Source of the DNA: Rhea pennata
Taxonomy: Eukaryota; Chordata; Aves; Rheiformes; Rheidae
DNA length: 64,000 nt
Assembly: GCF_028389875.1 (NCBI RefSeq)
Contig: NC_084673.1
Location: forward strand, 17,645,501 to 17,709,500
Direction of reading: 5' to 3'
Position numbers and translations under genes: made by a program. The notes under the pieces are model-generated. The model made no database searches. It had not been told where the DNA came from and was given only the letters and a program-made list of their open reading frames with translations. Below, piece by piece: positions 33,485 through 48,400 of the stretch (within the stretch, counting starts at the first letter, position 1; each line of letters begins with the position of its first letter).

Positions 33485-36400
33485 CTGGAAAAGAAAATAC
33501 CAACAAAAGTTAAAGGAGAGGAATTCTGCAGTTCATTATAGCGTCTCACAGTCCCTATCAATCTCTTAACTGCTTAGAATGGATCTTCTAAATCTGTTTG
33601 CAAATCACTGTGCACAAATACAGAGCTTGAGTATACGCACAGGGCTTCTAATTGCCTAGGGTACTGCTTTCTGTCTCTTAGGCTCTTTAGTTTCCACGAA
33701 TCAAACTGAAAATGTGTTTATCACAAATGGTATTTTCATGTTTATTCTTTCTTTTCTTCTCTCTCTCCTCCTTGAATTGTTATTCTAATGGCTGGTCTTT
33801 CAGCTCGTAGGCTTGGGGAAGCCCGAATTCAAAGCTGTACCCTGTCATGTGATTCTAGACAAATCACTCAGTCTCTGTGCGTCTCATTATATTCTCTGTA
33901 AAACAGCAACAACATTTTTTATAGCTTGTTCCTTAAGGAAAGCAAACTGTGAAGGTCTCGAGGCAACAGAACAATAGGAACCAGGCAAGTACATCTGTAC
34001 TGTAAGAGTAAGATCTGTAGATCTTACTCCCCACTGAGGATAAGAAAATCTTACTTCCAACCATCTGGTTTCTCTTTTAACACTCTACCTGTCACTGCAC
34101 TCTTCCTGTGCCTTTGCAATATCTTTTTTAACCTGTGAGAATTTTACACGGACATGCTCCTAAATCTGGAACCAGCTCTGACCCTCCAGCCTTTCGCACT
34201 TTGTGCAGTCATCTGTGAATGGAAAAAGCATCTCCTCTCCCTCCTCTTTTTAAAACATGCTATTTTGGTCACAGGTGCTCATGTGTTTAAATGCAAAACA
34301 TGAACACCTGCTCAGCACATCTCTTGGTAATTGGGCCTGTGGCAGTGTCATGGATTGCTGGACACTGATAGCTTCTGCATGCCTATTCCTGAGAGACTAT
34401 ACAGCTTGGAGCCAGGTTGAGCTTTACAGCCAAAAAACCAATAGACCTCCCTACAAATCCACAACAGCAAATTTTCTGTTTTCCTGCAAAAATGTTTTGC
34501 AAGGAATAGACTTGTAGAGCTGTTCTCTTGGTGATCTTGCATATCCTGCTGTGGCACCTTTGCAAATGATGATGAAAATCTGTTGGTTTAATTTTTTTAA
34601 TTACATAAAATTTTGTGTAGCTTGTTCAATTTTCACACAAGCACCTTTATCCTTTCACCTATGCTGCCCCCACCCGCTCCCCCAGCCCCAGTTTGGAGGG
34701 TTTCTCTGTAAGCAGCTGCAAGATTTCCTCGTTGTGTTCCTATAAGCTTCTCTTTACAACTCTCCTCTGCTGCGATGCCGGTAAACAATGGGACAACAGT
34801 CAGTTTGCCAGCATGATTAGACTATTTGCTTATCAGATTGAAAGATACTGCCACACTGTTTCCTTGGTCTCCATTATTTTCTCAAAAAATTTCCTTAATT
34901 TAGAATCAGAAACATTTGAGCTGTCAGAGTTTTTGCTAACCTTTCCGGGATCCCACTCTTGGGTTTTTGTTTGAAGCTGCAGAAGTTCATACGTTGTCTC
35001 CAAAGCTTCTATCTCTGGTTTGGGGAATCCAGGTAATACGTTGTGCAACTGGAAACCAAACAGCTCTAGCCAACTTCCAATGTCTACAAAACAAAACAAA
35101 GCATTCTAGCAGTAAGGCATGTAAATTTTAGAAATCCCAGCTATGTAGAAACAATGATTTCACATTAATTTACGTTTCAGTACTGGTTTCAGCATTTATT
35201 GAAGAAAACAAATGATCTGATTAAAAACATAGCTATACTGAAATCAATAGTGTACCTTCTTTCCACTTAAAATGGAAAAAAATCAGATAATGCTGCCTCC
35301 ATTCTTCTTCTGATTTTGGCATGTAGAAAAGCAGTAGATACAACTACCAATTATTCTATCGATTATCTAAAATGCTATAGAAAATAGATAAAGCTCTATA
35401 AGATGACAGCTATTAAAGAAATAACTTTGAAGTATGCAGGAGCAGAGCCAAGCAGTATTTTCTGGTAAGTGCAAATGACTTCTGAAGTTTTGGATCCATA
35501 CAGGAATTTGATCCCAGACTATGTTTTCATACGAAATATGTTACTTTTACCTGTTGTATACTTAGCAACATCCTGGATTCTGCCAACGGGGTAGTTATTT
35601 TCAAATGAGTAGAGATTAAATGGTTGTGGGACAGCATTCAGGTGTTTCCATATATGATGATCTGGTGTCGTCCATCGACCAGCAATAATGTCATAATCCC
35701 TCTGGCCCAGATGCACTAGTTTAGTAAGAGAATCATAGAGTCCTCCATGAAACCCAATGATAACCTGGAAATCTGGATTCGTGTCCTGGTAGATCTCTCC
35801 ATAGGGAGTGTACAAAATTTCTTTTATGACTTGGCCCCGACTGCTGAATACAGCTAGAGGTGTTCCAGTATTATCGCAAGCAACATAATATTCTTCTCCA
35901 CTGCTTAATTCCATTGCAATGAGATGACCTTGAAGATCATAATACAGTGATGTTATTTCTGAGCTAGTATGATTGTACAAGTGAGTAACTCTTATTGGGT
36001 TGGAGAGATCAGCATAGAAGAATTGTAGGTGTTCTCCTAGACTTGATTTGCTTGCAACTCGTCTTCCAAGACCATCATAACAGTATTGCACAGTCCAGCC
36101 AGCCACTTTGTTGTAAGCTTTGTTCAGCAGACCATTGGAGTTGTACTCAAAGATTTCATTACCTCTTTGTCTGAGAAAACCGTCTTCATCCATTTTATAC
36201 TGAATTTCTCCAAGCCTGGTAATACGATCTCTAAGATCGTATCTCAGAGGAGTGAGGCGAGCACTGTTTCCATGACTCAGCAAGTTGATGTTGCCGTTAA
36301 GGTCATAGCTGTAACGCCACTGGGTTTTATCATTCACAGACACAGTCTGAAGTTGACCATCAGCATCATATTCATAGAAGTATCTTGTTATATTGGCATC

Positions 36401-39400
36401 TACACCTACACGTATATCGCAGATCACCATACGACCCATATTATCATACTGGATGGTCATCCAGTAAGCAATAGATTTAAGAATCTCATATTGTACTTCG
36501 ATCACCTGGCCATTGGCACTAAAAATTTTGGTATGTTTCATCACACTGGTAGTTATAACTTGGTTTAAATCGTAATTAATTACACTGAATTTCCCGAACT
36601 GTTCAGTCCTGCCAGAGACATCAACGTAACGGTATAGATCTATGGGAAGAGGCGTCTCGTTTATCATGGCCTGCATGCTTGTGACACGGAAATTGTTGTA
36701 GCTGTAGTCAAATCTGGCATTTACAAGCCCTTCTTCACTAAACCTGAAGATCTGGCGACCAATAAGTGGACCTGCGCATAATAAAAAAGCAAAGGGGGAA
36801 AAGCAAGGAAAATAATGAATTATGTCCACAGACAGAACTAGCAAAGACATATACCCCTGAGTCTTGCTACTACTTCACTGTCTCAAACTGTACCATTAAG
36901 TAAGAATATGTTAGATTATTTTCTCACAAACCTTTATTAATGCTTGCTCTTCAAAATATTTATATTTTATTAACACTTGTTTAAATTAATGCTATTTTAT
37001 TCATAATCATGATTTCTATTTACTTACAAGATAATTCTAAGTTGAATTTATTTTACATGGTGATTTCCTTCCTCATATAAACAATCCCTTTGAATTTATG
37101 TTATGTTATGGTATAACCAGAGAAACTTGAAAATACAAACAATAAAACAACTTGATTTAGTATTTAGCAAATATCCACACAGTGGAGTAAAAACAATCAA
37201 ACATTAGAAGAGCTATTCTATACCAAGCAATAAAATGAAAACTGCGTATTTCAAATGGGACAGCTATATATGCCTGTGGACACAGACACAGAGATATACA
37301 TGTTTATTTTTCCATTGAAACAGAAAAATAAGAATTTTTATATATAAAAAAATAATGGAATTTCATGCCAGGCAAGTGGTGTTAGTAGAATCAAGGCCAA
37401 AAACTTTAGCAAAGTAATCAGAGTTACACAAACCTGTTTGCCTGTATCTGATGGTGCAGATGAACCCGTCATGCATTAAGTGTATCGTTTTAATAACCCC
37501 AGAAGATTCCTCGTAGGTGAAGGTGACTTGGGTAGTATCATAAAGAATCTCAGACAGTCGAGACTGTTTGGTGTATTTGTAAAGGACTCTGCGCCCCGTC
37601 CCAGGATATAACGTTTGCAGAAGGCGTCCATCTCTGGTGAAATCTTGTATGAAAGCAGCGTTGCTGTCGGGTGGGGTGTAGATGTTCCGGTAGTACCCGA
37701 CGGAGAGCATGGTCTGCAGGCCGTGGCGCACCATGCTCGGCATGGTGACCGAGAGCAGGTAGTCTGACTGGTCGTATTCAAAGATGTAGCGGCGCTGGCT
37801 GTGCAAGAGGAGCATCACCGACTGCAATCAGACAGGAATGGCAATGTCACTGGCCGAGCAAGTGAACGATCATTAATCTAGTGAGTGCCTGAAGGTTAAG
37901 GAAATGCTGAAACGACCATCCACTCTTGTATTTTGCTCTTACTATCTGCGTGACCCGAAGTAAAGCTCCTTGGAAACCTGGCCACCAATGTGGCTCAAAA
38001 CAGAAAGGGAATGATAGTAAGTCAAGACGCAAGGACCCCAAACTGGCAGGCAGATGTGGCTCTCAGTAGCATTTCAGCCTCGTACTGACTTGCTCTGTTG
38101 CTCTGAAATATTTAGGTCATTCTCTCAGGAAGCAAAAACAGAGGGAACCTCTCCCTCCCATGCACAGGTGGAGCATCTGTTCCAGCAGTGGTACAGATGG
38201 TGTGCATGAGGTGCTTAGCTTTTATTGGCACTGTGCATATTTCTAGCATCGACATACACCTCTGTATGTCTTCTACTGAAGGCATGTTGCCCTAGAGGTC
38301 AGAGTATCCCCAGGCTTATGAATGGATCAAAGTGCTCTGCAGGTTTTTTATGGTGTGACTAGTTTTACCTCTGGCATTTAATATTTAAAAAGAAGAAAAT
38401 TTCTACACCAGTACTTGAAAACTGCCCTGTGCTGGTTAATCATGGCTCGTCAATGACATCTGGCTTGTTTGTTTGGCAGAGGAATGTGCAAGCGTGGCAG
38501 ACATATTTTCTTGTGCAAATTAAATTTTGCATTCTCTAAACCCTCCCCCCCCCCGTCATTTGTAAGGTCACAGAGCGCAGAGTACAAGCCCAGTGGTGAA
38601 GCGGCACTGTCAAAACAAGCATAATGAAAACACAGGCGGAAAATCCATGGGAGAACTTTGTAGCATTCTCCCAGCTCTAGTAACTGGCCTGGCTGCGCTT
38701 GAGCACTGTATATCCTTACCACAACGTCTGAGCTTAAACGTAGCTCTGATATTGCAAAGTTCTTGCGTGAATTCTACCAGGTGCCTAAGCAAACTGGCGC
38801 TTTTGCACAATTGAGGCAAAGCAAATTCTTTTGAGGAACATTGTAATTGTGCATTTTCCCCAAAGCACTGCGGAAAGCAATCAGAAAAAAGACTTTTTGT
38901 TTTTTGCTCTAAGCTCAAAAAGCTTTCTGGGAAGAAAATGCCAAGGGCTCAACCTGCAACGCGTTAAGTAACTTTGGCCTAAACCACTTTGCTCTGACAA
39001 ACGGCTGCGGTGCCCATTCGAAGGGCTGAAGGTAGGCTAAGCCTCAGCCATCCTCCCTCCCCTTCCCTGCCCGCCTCCCAAGGTGTACTTCTTCCTGCCG
39101 TTGGCGAAAGCCATCTGTCACCTGCACGCGAGCCAGGGAGCACCAGCATATGCCTCTCGCGGGTTAGCCGGTGCCAGCTGGTGACGATAGCCCTTTCTAC
39201 CAAGCTTTTTCTGACCGCTTTATTGCCGGTCTGCCAAGCATTTCTAACATACACACTGTTTATTTTATTTTCACCTTCAGTCACCAGTCCCCAGTCTGCA
39301 GTAAACCACTGGCTGAACTCTCTCCTAGCGCTGATGTGATGCCTCGCTCTATATATGGGTCCCGGGCCTGTTTTTAAGCTGTCTGCCATTGACAGAGTAT

Positions 39401-42400
39401 GAATAACAAGACCAGAAACAGCTCTAATATAATATTATTGCCCCTGTGTGCCGTTTTTGCAGTATTTTGTGGCTTTTCCACTTTTGTCCAGGATAGTAAA
39501 AGGATAGGGACTAGAAGGATGGGAGACTTAATTGCCTATCTATAGTACCAGAGGATTGTATAATGAGAAGTGAAGTAATTCTCTGGTCATCCTAGTAATA
39601 CTACAATAGATTTTTGAACCATTTACACAAATTGGACTCTAATTGTTTTAAAGGATTTCAGAGGGTAGCTCATAAAATATCCAAAACTCTCATTTTGTAA
39701 AAGCAAATGGAGCCCAGTCAACCACATACAACCGATGCCACACGGCATCCTGAGCGAAGCCGGTAGCGGCGATTACTTGGAGCTCTGCTGGGAATACACA
39801 GAAATGCTGCAAACGGCCGCTAGATGTCATTTCTGTCCAACATACACACGCCATCGCTCATCTGTTCTGTCTGGCTGTAAACAGCAGGATTTCAGACTCT
39901 GAGACCCATTTACGGTACTACTATCACAGTGCTTCTTAAAACTTAAATTATTGCAACTAACCTTGGAAATGGGAGAGATTTATGAAAACTTACAATTAAC
40001 TCAAAGTGCTAATAAGTGAAAAAGTAAATATCCATAAAATGGAAATGAACTATACAATTGATTTTTTGATAAAAGGAATCAGTGGGTCTCACGAGGTTTC
40101 AGGCAACCTTTAACAACCATTACATAATTAACGCAATGAGCTATTGACTTTATGGGGCCACAAAAGGGTATCTCAGTGTCTAATTTTGACAGTGAATTCG
40201 TTTTTCTTTAGAACAAACAATGATGAAGGTACATTAAATGGCTGAAAGATTATGTCCATGGTGTCTATGTCTTTCAGTAATTTTAATGACAAGTTACAGC
40301 ATCAGTCAAGCCTGCTTCTACCTGAACCAGTATGCTTTTGCAACTTGCTTCTACAAGATCAGGATTTGTCCATTTGTGCAGAATTACAGCACATCAGTTT
40401 TAAGTTATATGTCTTATTTATAATCTCATCCTAAGCTATGAAGAGATAAAGTGGTTTGGAATGATATAAAGCATACATCTTTCCAAAATTACGGTCCATT
40501 AAGCCCAAAGAAGAAATAAAAGATTCTCCGAAAGGCACATTGCCCAAATATTTGAAAGCTGTGCTAAATGCCTGTTTACTTGCAATTTGCAGAAGAGCAT
40601 ACAGACAAAAGAAGCCCTGACAAATTTATCTGAAGCAAACTTCTGAAGCTTCTAGGGCTTGCCAATCTTGTTAACAAGTGCAAAAGCCATCCTGCATGCT
40701 GACAAGGAAGGAATCACATTTTTATGCATTTGCCAGTGTGAATCGTTTTTTTTTTCTCTGGGTTAGCTACAAGTTTTTTGAGGATCAGGCTTAAACACAT
40801 TCAAAATAAGTACAGCAAAGTTTATCTTAACAGTACACATTTGAAACTTTTAAATATATAAATAACTTCAAAGTCATTGGATTTATTGCATGTAATACTC
40901 CAATCAGTTTTACCTCACCTGCCCCCTTCTATCCTTTCCATGTGGTTAACAGGTTCAGAAAAAATGTTTTGCAAACTCATGGTACATTAGAGAGTCTAAG
41001 CCTGTGCTATTTAAATAAAAGTTTAAAAGGACACTATGTGAATATAAATTCACACTAAGTTCTGAAAGCTTTAAAAATACAGATTGGCTATTTGGATTTG
41101 AGAGAAAGAATAGTATTAAATGAGATGCATCAATGCATGAATTAGATGCAGTTTTCAGTGACTATTATAGTTTTCACTTTGTTATTCAGAATGGCAATAT
41201 GTTTTTCAACAGTGAGAAGTTCACTTGAACTTGGACTGAGACCATTTTTACCTAGCTACTAAACAAATTGGAGGTGCTAATAAATTTCTTCATAACTAAA
41301 CTAGACCATAATTGTTTGAACTGAGGTCATATGGCCTTAAGCACTTTAAACTTTTTTTTACATCTGAAAACTATCTGCAGTATTCTAATAAAATATGAGT
41401 TGAATTTAGACAAAAAGTTGGTGGTTAATTCAGTGTGCTTAATTTAATAAAAATGTATCACTGAATAATGTTACAGTTTGTAGCCTTATTTATTTTGCAT
41501 TAACATTTGGATTTTAATTTCTTTTGGAAAAAGTTTCTGTTTTCAAATCAATTTGTAGAAATTAAATTAAAAAACATTTCACTGAACTTTAGTTTTAATA
41601 AGTGACAGTTCTGAAAAGACTGTCCAGAGACATCTAGTTATATAATCGCATGCAATTTCTGTTTAAAAAGTCTTAAATACTCTTGCTAGAGGTACGATCA
41701 TAACATTGTTCACAATACAGTATCTGCATCCAAAGAAATATTTTCTCCTTGGTTCAACAATCCATGTTTAAAATGATTTACCTTTTCCAAGTATGTGTAA
41801 CTCCATATTTTACCATCTGCCCATGTTCTGGAAATTATGTTCCCACTTGGATCATATTCCATTTTCTCAGTCCAGGTTCCTCTTTGAATATAGGTCACTA
41901 ATCCAGAATGTGAATAAGTGATGTTGACCTCGTTATACTTGCTGATGGGTGACCACAAAATTGGGCGTCCTGTCTGGTCATACATGATCCGAAGAGTGAA
42001 TTTTCGATGATCATCATAAATCTTTCCTGTCCTGGTTACATGATCAAAATCAATGGACAGCAGATTTCTATTGTGGGCCTAAATACAAAGATACACAAGG
42101 TAAGAAAAACAAGGCATGTTAATTACATACGATACTGCCAGTCAAAATGTGCAGTGGTTTAACAGTATGATTACGAATTCAGTGCTTACTGAAGACAATA
42201 AAGTAGAAAAATATTCTCATGAGAAACAGGAGGACCAAGCAGCAGAAAACACTACTTGCACTCAGTTTCCCTATATGTCACATAACATGAAGATTCCTGT
42301 TTCCATGTGCTCAACTTTCTTTCCTCTCTGCTCTCCTCTTTTCCTATGCTGTTCTTTCCTCTTTCTCCTCAACTTTCATCTTTCTACAGATTGACTTTTT

Positions 42401-45400
42401 GATGCCAGTGAAAGATGTGCAGTTGAGTCGGGCTCACAAATTAACTGACCCCCCTCGCTCACACGCTCTCTCCTGAACGCCAGTAATATTGGTAGGTTAT
42501 CTGCTCCCCGGGGACAGTCGACGGTGGGCTGCACGTGGACACCGGGAAGAGAAGAGCAACGTTTGTGGCTACCCACGGCCCTGCTCACGGCTGTCCTCCT
42601 CCTTTGCCCCAAGCTCGGGGCAGTGGCTGCAGCAGCAGAACTAGGCGCCAGGCGTTTCGCGGCTCTCGCCCTACCTTCAGGGCTTGAGCAGCTCGTACCG
42701 CTGGGGGAACGCTCCGATGGGAAGAGTCAAGTCAAACGCTGAGCCAGATTGCCAGAAACGAAATGTATTTATCCGCTGCTCTCCTCATCTGCCTCCTTAA
42801 ATGGTGCAAGTCACTGGGCAGTCACTATTAACATTAAACTCCACTTAAATCAGGGATATAATTTAGGGAACCCTAAAATAACGTTTATTGACATGCCTTT
42901 TTCAGATCAATGCTCCTTGTGCTCATTGTATCTCAGAATCATCTGTGTTAATCTATTCCAATTAATAAATTGCAAGGTAATTCCTCGCAGCAGAGATGAT
43001 GTCCGTTTAGGTGTTTGCACAGTGCCCAGCACAGTGCTTGGTCCTCACTGAGACCTGCAGGCGTAGCTGTAAAGTAAACGGTTAAGAATGCCTGTTTAAT
43101 AATTCAAGCTGTGATCATATGGTGGTAGTGATTAGAAAGAACATTTTTTTCTTTCCTCTTTCTGTTTTTAGATACAAAATAATTTGAAAATCCAGAAGAA
43201 GCAGGTGCTCTTTCTTCAACTACCATTCCTGTGGTTTTATATGCACACATGTCTAACTTTAATACTGCTCATTTACAACAGCTGTAAAATACCTATATAC
43301 TCCTGTAGACTGCTGCAACTATTAAAATTTATGCTCTAATGATTGTTAAGGAGTCACGTAAAATGTGATGCTCAGTTCAACTATATTTGCTTGTATACAG
43401 TCTGATGGATTAAGTTTATGATAATATATTTCATTGCAAACTTCCTGCAATTTCCGAAAAAAAAATTGCTAGTGGTAAAATACCTGAAAAGCAAGCAGGG
43501 GATATACCCTGGCTCATACTCATTTACTTTCTATGTACATATTTAATATTCTGATTGCTATTATTATTATTATTGTAGGATACAGACAGTAAAAAGGAAG
43601 GTCTTGAATACAAATCTCTTGCAATCTAGATTTCAGGAATGATACAATCAGTAAGAATGAAAATCAACTACAGGCAGAATTAGCAGTGGAGAAGAGCAAG
43701 GAGAGTATTTAAAAGCTCACATAGGTAAAATAGGTATGTGTATATTTTATTACTTCCTTTGTATTCCGTATTTTATGTCTCTGTTTACTTTCTTAAACAA
43801 GATTTAACTTAAAATCTAATACGCCTCTCATGGCAAGATGGGGTAAAACATGGGCACCAGCCCTCATTTCTACATTGCACTGAAACGTTGATTTCAAATT
43901 TCAGTAGGTTCTGCAAAATGACTGCTCTAGCCTATATAAAACTTACTAAAGGGCGCCTAAGAGAGAACGGAGCTCACATACGCTATTGCAAGAATTGGTT
44001 TCTAAAAGCTACATCAGGCCAGAATTTCAGCTGAGGAAAACAGGGAGCAAATCTAGCTCATTTCAATAACAATCCTAGTAGTTCATAAACAGATATATTT
44101 ATTATTTATTTTAAAACATTATTTGGCTATGCTTTCATTAGTTCCAGTGACAGAAACTTTGCAATGTAAATAATCATACAAATGAATTCGTTCTTGAGTT
44201 TAACTCTCAAACCTAAAGTACCTAAAACGTGTAAATTGGAGAAGATTATATTACTTCCTTGTCTGTGTTTTGATCTGAGTGGAAGTAAGCTGATACAAAG
44301 TAGCTCCTCAGAGTCCAGAGGAGGTCCTGTCATTAGGACTTGCTATAAGACTGGTTAATAAAAGGGAATAATTTCCTAAATACTATAATAAACTTATCTA
44401 TCAAAGCCTATATAAAAAGGCCTTTTGAATTGAATTGGGGCCAATACATTATCTCCATTTCTGTTATTTAAAAAAAGGAAAATAGTACCCATAAATAAGT
44501 AAGACTGGCCAAGCATCCAATTTTCAATTTTGTAGACATTCACTTACAAAAACTGGATTGCATCCAATGCCAAGTTCCTTCCAAGTTATGCAAAAGACAG
44601 GAGTGAACAGAGCTGAATTCTAATCAGCATATTACTATGCATCATGCTCATTGGTTTTAACAACAGCCTTTGCTTCATTTTTGGAAGTCAATTAAAATAG
44701 TGATTCAATTGATAAAAAAGAAGTCTTGCTAGATTAAGATTGATGTTAAAATGCCTGATTGTAGATAGATTTATTATTAATATAAAATGCATACATGCCT
44801 ACAGCCTGTTTTATATACTTTCAGGAAATACCAGGGCAGGCAATTCTGCACTTAAAGGAAAGCTCTGATTAATTCCCATTTCCCCTATTGAGTCAGATAC
44901 TGCAATCAAGTTAACATTTCTGTTCTAGCATTTTAGCTAACTTTTACTCATTTCTTCTCTACTTCTGGAACAGGGAATTCACACCATGCAATAATTTCAG
45001 TTTAAAACACAATATTCTACAATATTCTTCAAAACCTGTTAACAGCGGCCTCTTTTGCAAAGCTGATTTTGTATTAACGGAATGATATGCTTTCAAGAGG
45101 TCTGCTAATTGTGATTAAGAATTAAAAATGTTAGGAAGTGGCAGAGCAGGAAAAGCTTTCTACTTTCCAACTAGGTCATCCTTTTTCACATTCCCAGTTA
45201 CCTGCTTTCTAATTTATACCTCTAAGCGCTCAAACCATTTGCTTCAATAACTTTATCAGGACTGATCTTTAAGTGACATCTTTAAGCCTAATGTTTTCAG
45301 AAAACGGTGCTTTTTTTTCCTGAAAACTCTTCCACTGTGCTGTTTTTTCTTTAACTGTAAGACTTTAAGTCTGTTCATTTCCACTGAGAACTGGTCCAAT

Positions 45401-48400
45401 GCCCAGAGCTTTTTCTTACATATATTCTCAAAGTTCAGCATAGTACTTTTTGCTCTACAGTGCAAGCCTTCCAACACACCTCCTATTGTGCTAATCATGG
45501 CATAGTAAGTGCTTAGCTTTATTTTCAAAATATAACTCACTAGAAGTTTTCTGAACAAGGTCTTACCAGAACCTCATCCAGCACAAGTGCTTCTATTGCT
45601 GCTTCTTTTCTGCAGTACTCAAGGATTTGTCAACAATAATCTCTAAATCCTTTGGACTATTGGACTTACTGCTTCAAATACATGGTATGATGTTATTTTT
45701 ACTCCTGATTTCTTGCACACTTGCTTTAATAACCAAGTAGAGACAGCTGCCTCTGGGTAAATGCTGCTGATACTTTGCCTTCCTCTGCAGCAGCACTGTT
45801 CCAGCTTCTCACACCTCCATCAACTCCTCATTTTGTTGGCATCCCATGCAAAAGTCTCAGCATTAAAGCTGAACACTATGAGCCATATACTTCACCTGTC
45901 CTCCAGTATCCTCTTTATTGGCCTCTACAGGCTGCTTGTCCCTTTCTCTTGTTCATATTTATATGGCATATCCTATGCTCAGAATACTTCCCATTTCGAC
46001 TAACAGATCCTCGGTTAATACTCTATTCCACCTGCTCTCTCCAGCCTTGCCCCATGACAGGCCTTAGACCCTGGCAGACAGATGGTCCTACAGCTCAGTG
46101 CAGTCAAGGCAGGGGAAAACCTTGTTATGCAGGCAGTGGACATGTCTTTTTGAGAAGAGAGGTCAAGCCACATGTCCCCTTAATCTTGGGTAGGTGTAGA
46201 AAGACACCTGTAGTTTTGCAGAACTAATGATGCAACATCCAACTGCTGGGCCTTTAGAGGACACTTTTGGAGGTGCAGAGCCTTCAAGACAGCAGCACAT
46301 CAAGGCCATTCTTACACTGCAGGTCCTGTCACTGGGCGGAGGGTGAAGGGGGAGAAAGACTAATACACAAGTGGTTCTGTGCACCAAGAGACTGACAGAG
46401 AGGGCAATCTGTTGCCCTCTGGATAGCTTGAATTTTGAAATATTTCAATGAACAGGTTTATTTTAAGCCTGCAGCCAGAATCCATCTAATCCTGACCAAT
46501 TTGAGAATTTCTTCCCTTCTTTTGTGGCATGCAATATGAAGAAACAGGAAGAATCAAGGGAAAAGATTTTAAAACAATCCCCAACCAATTTCAGCAATAG
46601 AAAATACAAATTGCATTATAGGAAAACCGTGTAGAACGCAGTACGTTGAAGTATAATTGTCAGGAACAATTGGCCCCTGCAACGTAAGCAGAATAGATGA
46701 CTGACTACGTAATTTCCACTTGAGACTTTTATTACATAATGCCCTTAAATAAATACACACTATGCAGTTACTTAAGCACAAAATCATACAGAATGCACTG
46801 ATTATGTAAAGTGAGTCCTGGAGGCCGAAACTTGGATCCTGTCATCTTGTAATACATACGTTTGCCATCGTAATAGGTTAAAGGGCTATGAGGACTCATG
46901 CTATGATGGAAAAGACGCAGTCAGAGGAAGGGCAAGAAAAACTAAAGGAAGCTTTTTCCCATTTGCAAGATCCTTATAAAACAGTTGTGACTGTGAAGCC
47001 TGAAAGATTCACCCCTTCAAATGGGTGTTTCACACACAGCAGACAGTCTGGCCAGATTATCCAAGTCTTGGGTTTCTGATTCATCAGCACAATTGAAAAC
47101 TAACCTGATGCACTTGTTAAGTAAAAAATATGTAGGGTCTGATAATCAAGAGATAATCCAGAGATTTTAACAACCAGTTCTGTACTTTCAGAGCTAAAAT
47201 ATGTACTTCAAGAGACAGATCTATCCAGACAGGTTGTAGTTAATAATGCAGTATTTTTAAGGCTAAAATTCCCAGTCCTACTATTGTTACAGGTGTTTTT
47301 GGTAGTACTCCTGTGAAAAAACTGATTTCCTCAAAAACCTTTTCTGCAAGGCAGCAGCCGCTTTGATCCTCAGCGTTACCTAATTACATGCTGAATGTTG
47401 ACCATCTGTCACCGTAATGTGTGAGTTCTCAGGAAAACAAATACAAACCACAGCCGCAATGTTAAAATAATTCTTTGTTAGAGCCGTATCGTAACCCGGC
47501 TAGTGGGAGTGAGGAGGTTTGAGGCTGCATCAAGGGTACCATGAGGAGGTAGAGGGCAACATACACAGCCTGTCTGGATATACAGGGAGACTCTACATTA
47601 TTAATGTCTGCAGGAAATGTACTGCCCAGGACACCTAGGGTGTGCCCTGAGAAATCATCTCCACCAGGCACAGGCTGGCACACGTTACTTCCCCCAGAGC
47701 AAAAAGGTTAGCTAGATCTGAGAGCAACAGAACCTGGTTCCAAGTCTGCTGCTGTGCTAGAGTAACTATGCATGGCCCTTTGCTCACAGCGTCTTCCCAA
47801 GACATAATTAAGTTCTTAGTTGAAAAAGAAGCAGAATAAAAAAAAGTAATTATGTCTTCAGGTCAAGTCTAACAACGAAAATCAAACAGAGATCAAACTT
47901 CCCTGTGAGTGTTGGTGGCGTTTGGTTTTGAAATTCATGGCTGGGGCCCATCATTGATACAAACTTTCCATCGCAATTCTTATAAAGTGTAACATTTCAA
48001 CATGGTTTTTGTTCAATGGCTTTCAAAGGGAACAGTACACTTTGCACCACAAGAGGAAGCCTTACCCTTAACCTTCTCTCAAACGTAGAGATATTGCCTT
48101 TGGTCTGCTCCCTCCTTTGCCTCCATTCAATGAGATTTGAGTTATGCTCTCCAGGAAGGGAGATATTGCACTTCCCTAAAGTGGGGCTGACGACTCCTGC
48201 TAGAATATGAGGCTCTGTGTTAAGAGTGATTTCCATTCCACTGGCAAAGGTGACTCTCAGAGACCCATCTGGGCTGACCCGGTAGATATTCTGTGTGTTA
48301 TCTGTCAAAAAACAACAATCAAAACCAGGAAACACAGGACAGTTCAGATCTACAGCTTTATAAAGCAAACATTAGGTGCAAAAGGGCTTGCTTTGTCCCT

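Noticed and set aside
34006-34029. Rho-independent style terminator
   Set aside because: This is a eukaryotic intron, and no T run follows the hairpin on either strand.
36086-36568. 160-codon plus frame opposite the large TENM1 exon
   Set aside because: It is the antisense shadow of a highly conserved coding exon.
45775-46227. 150-codon plus frame inside a TENM1 intron, considered as a retrogene
   Set aside because: No similarity to a known protein, no poly(A) tail, no target-site duplication.
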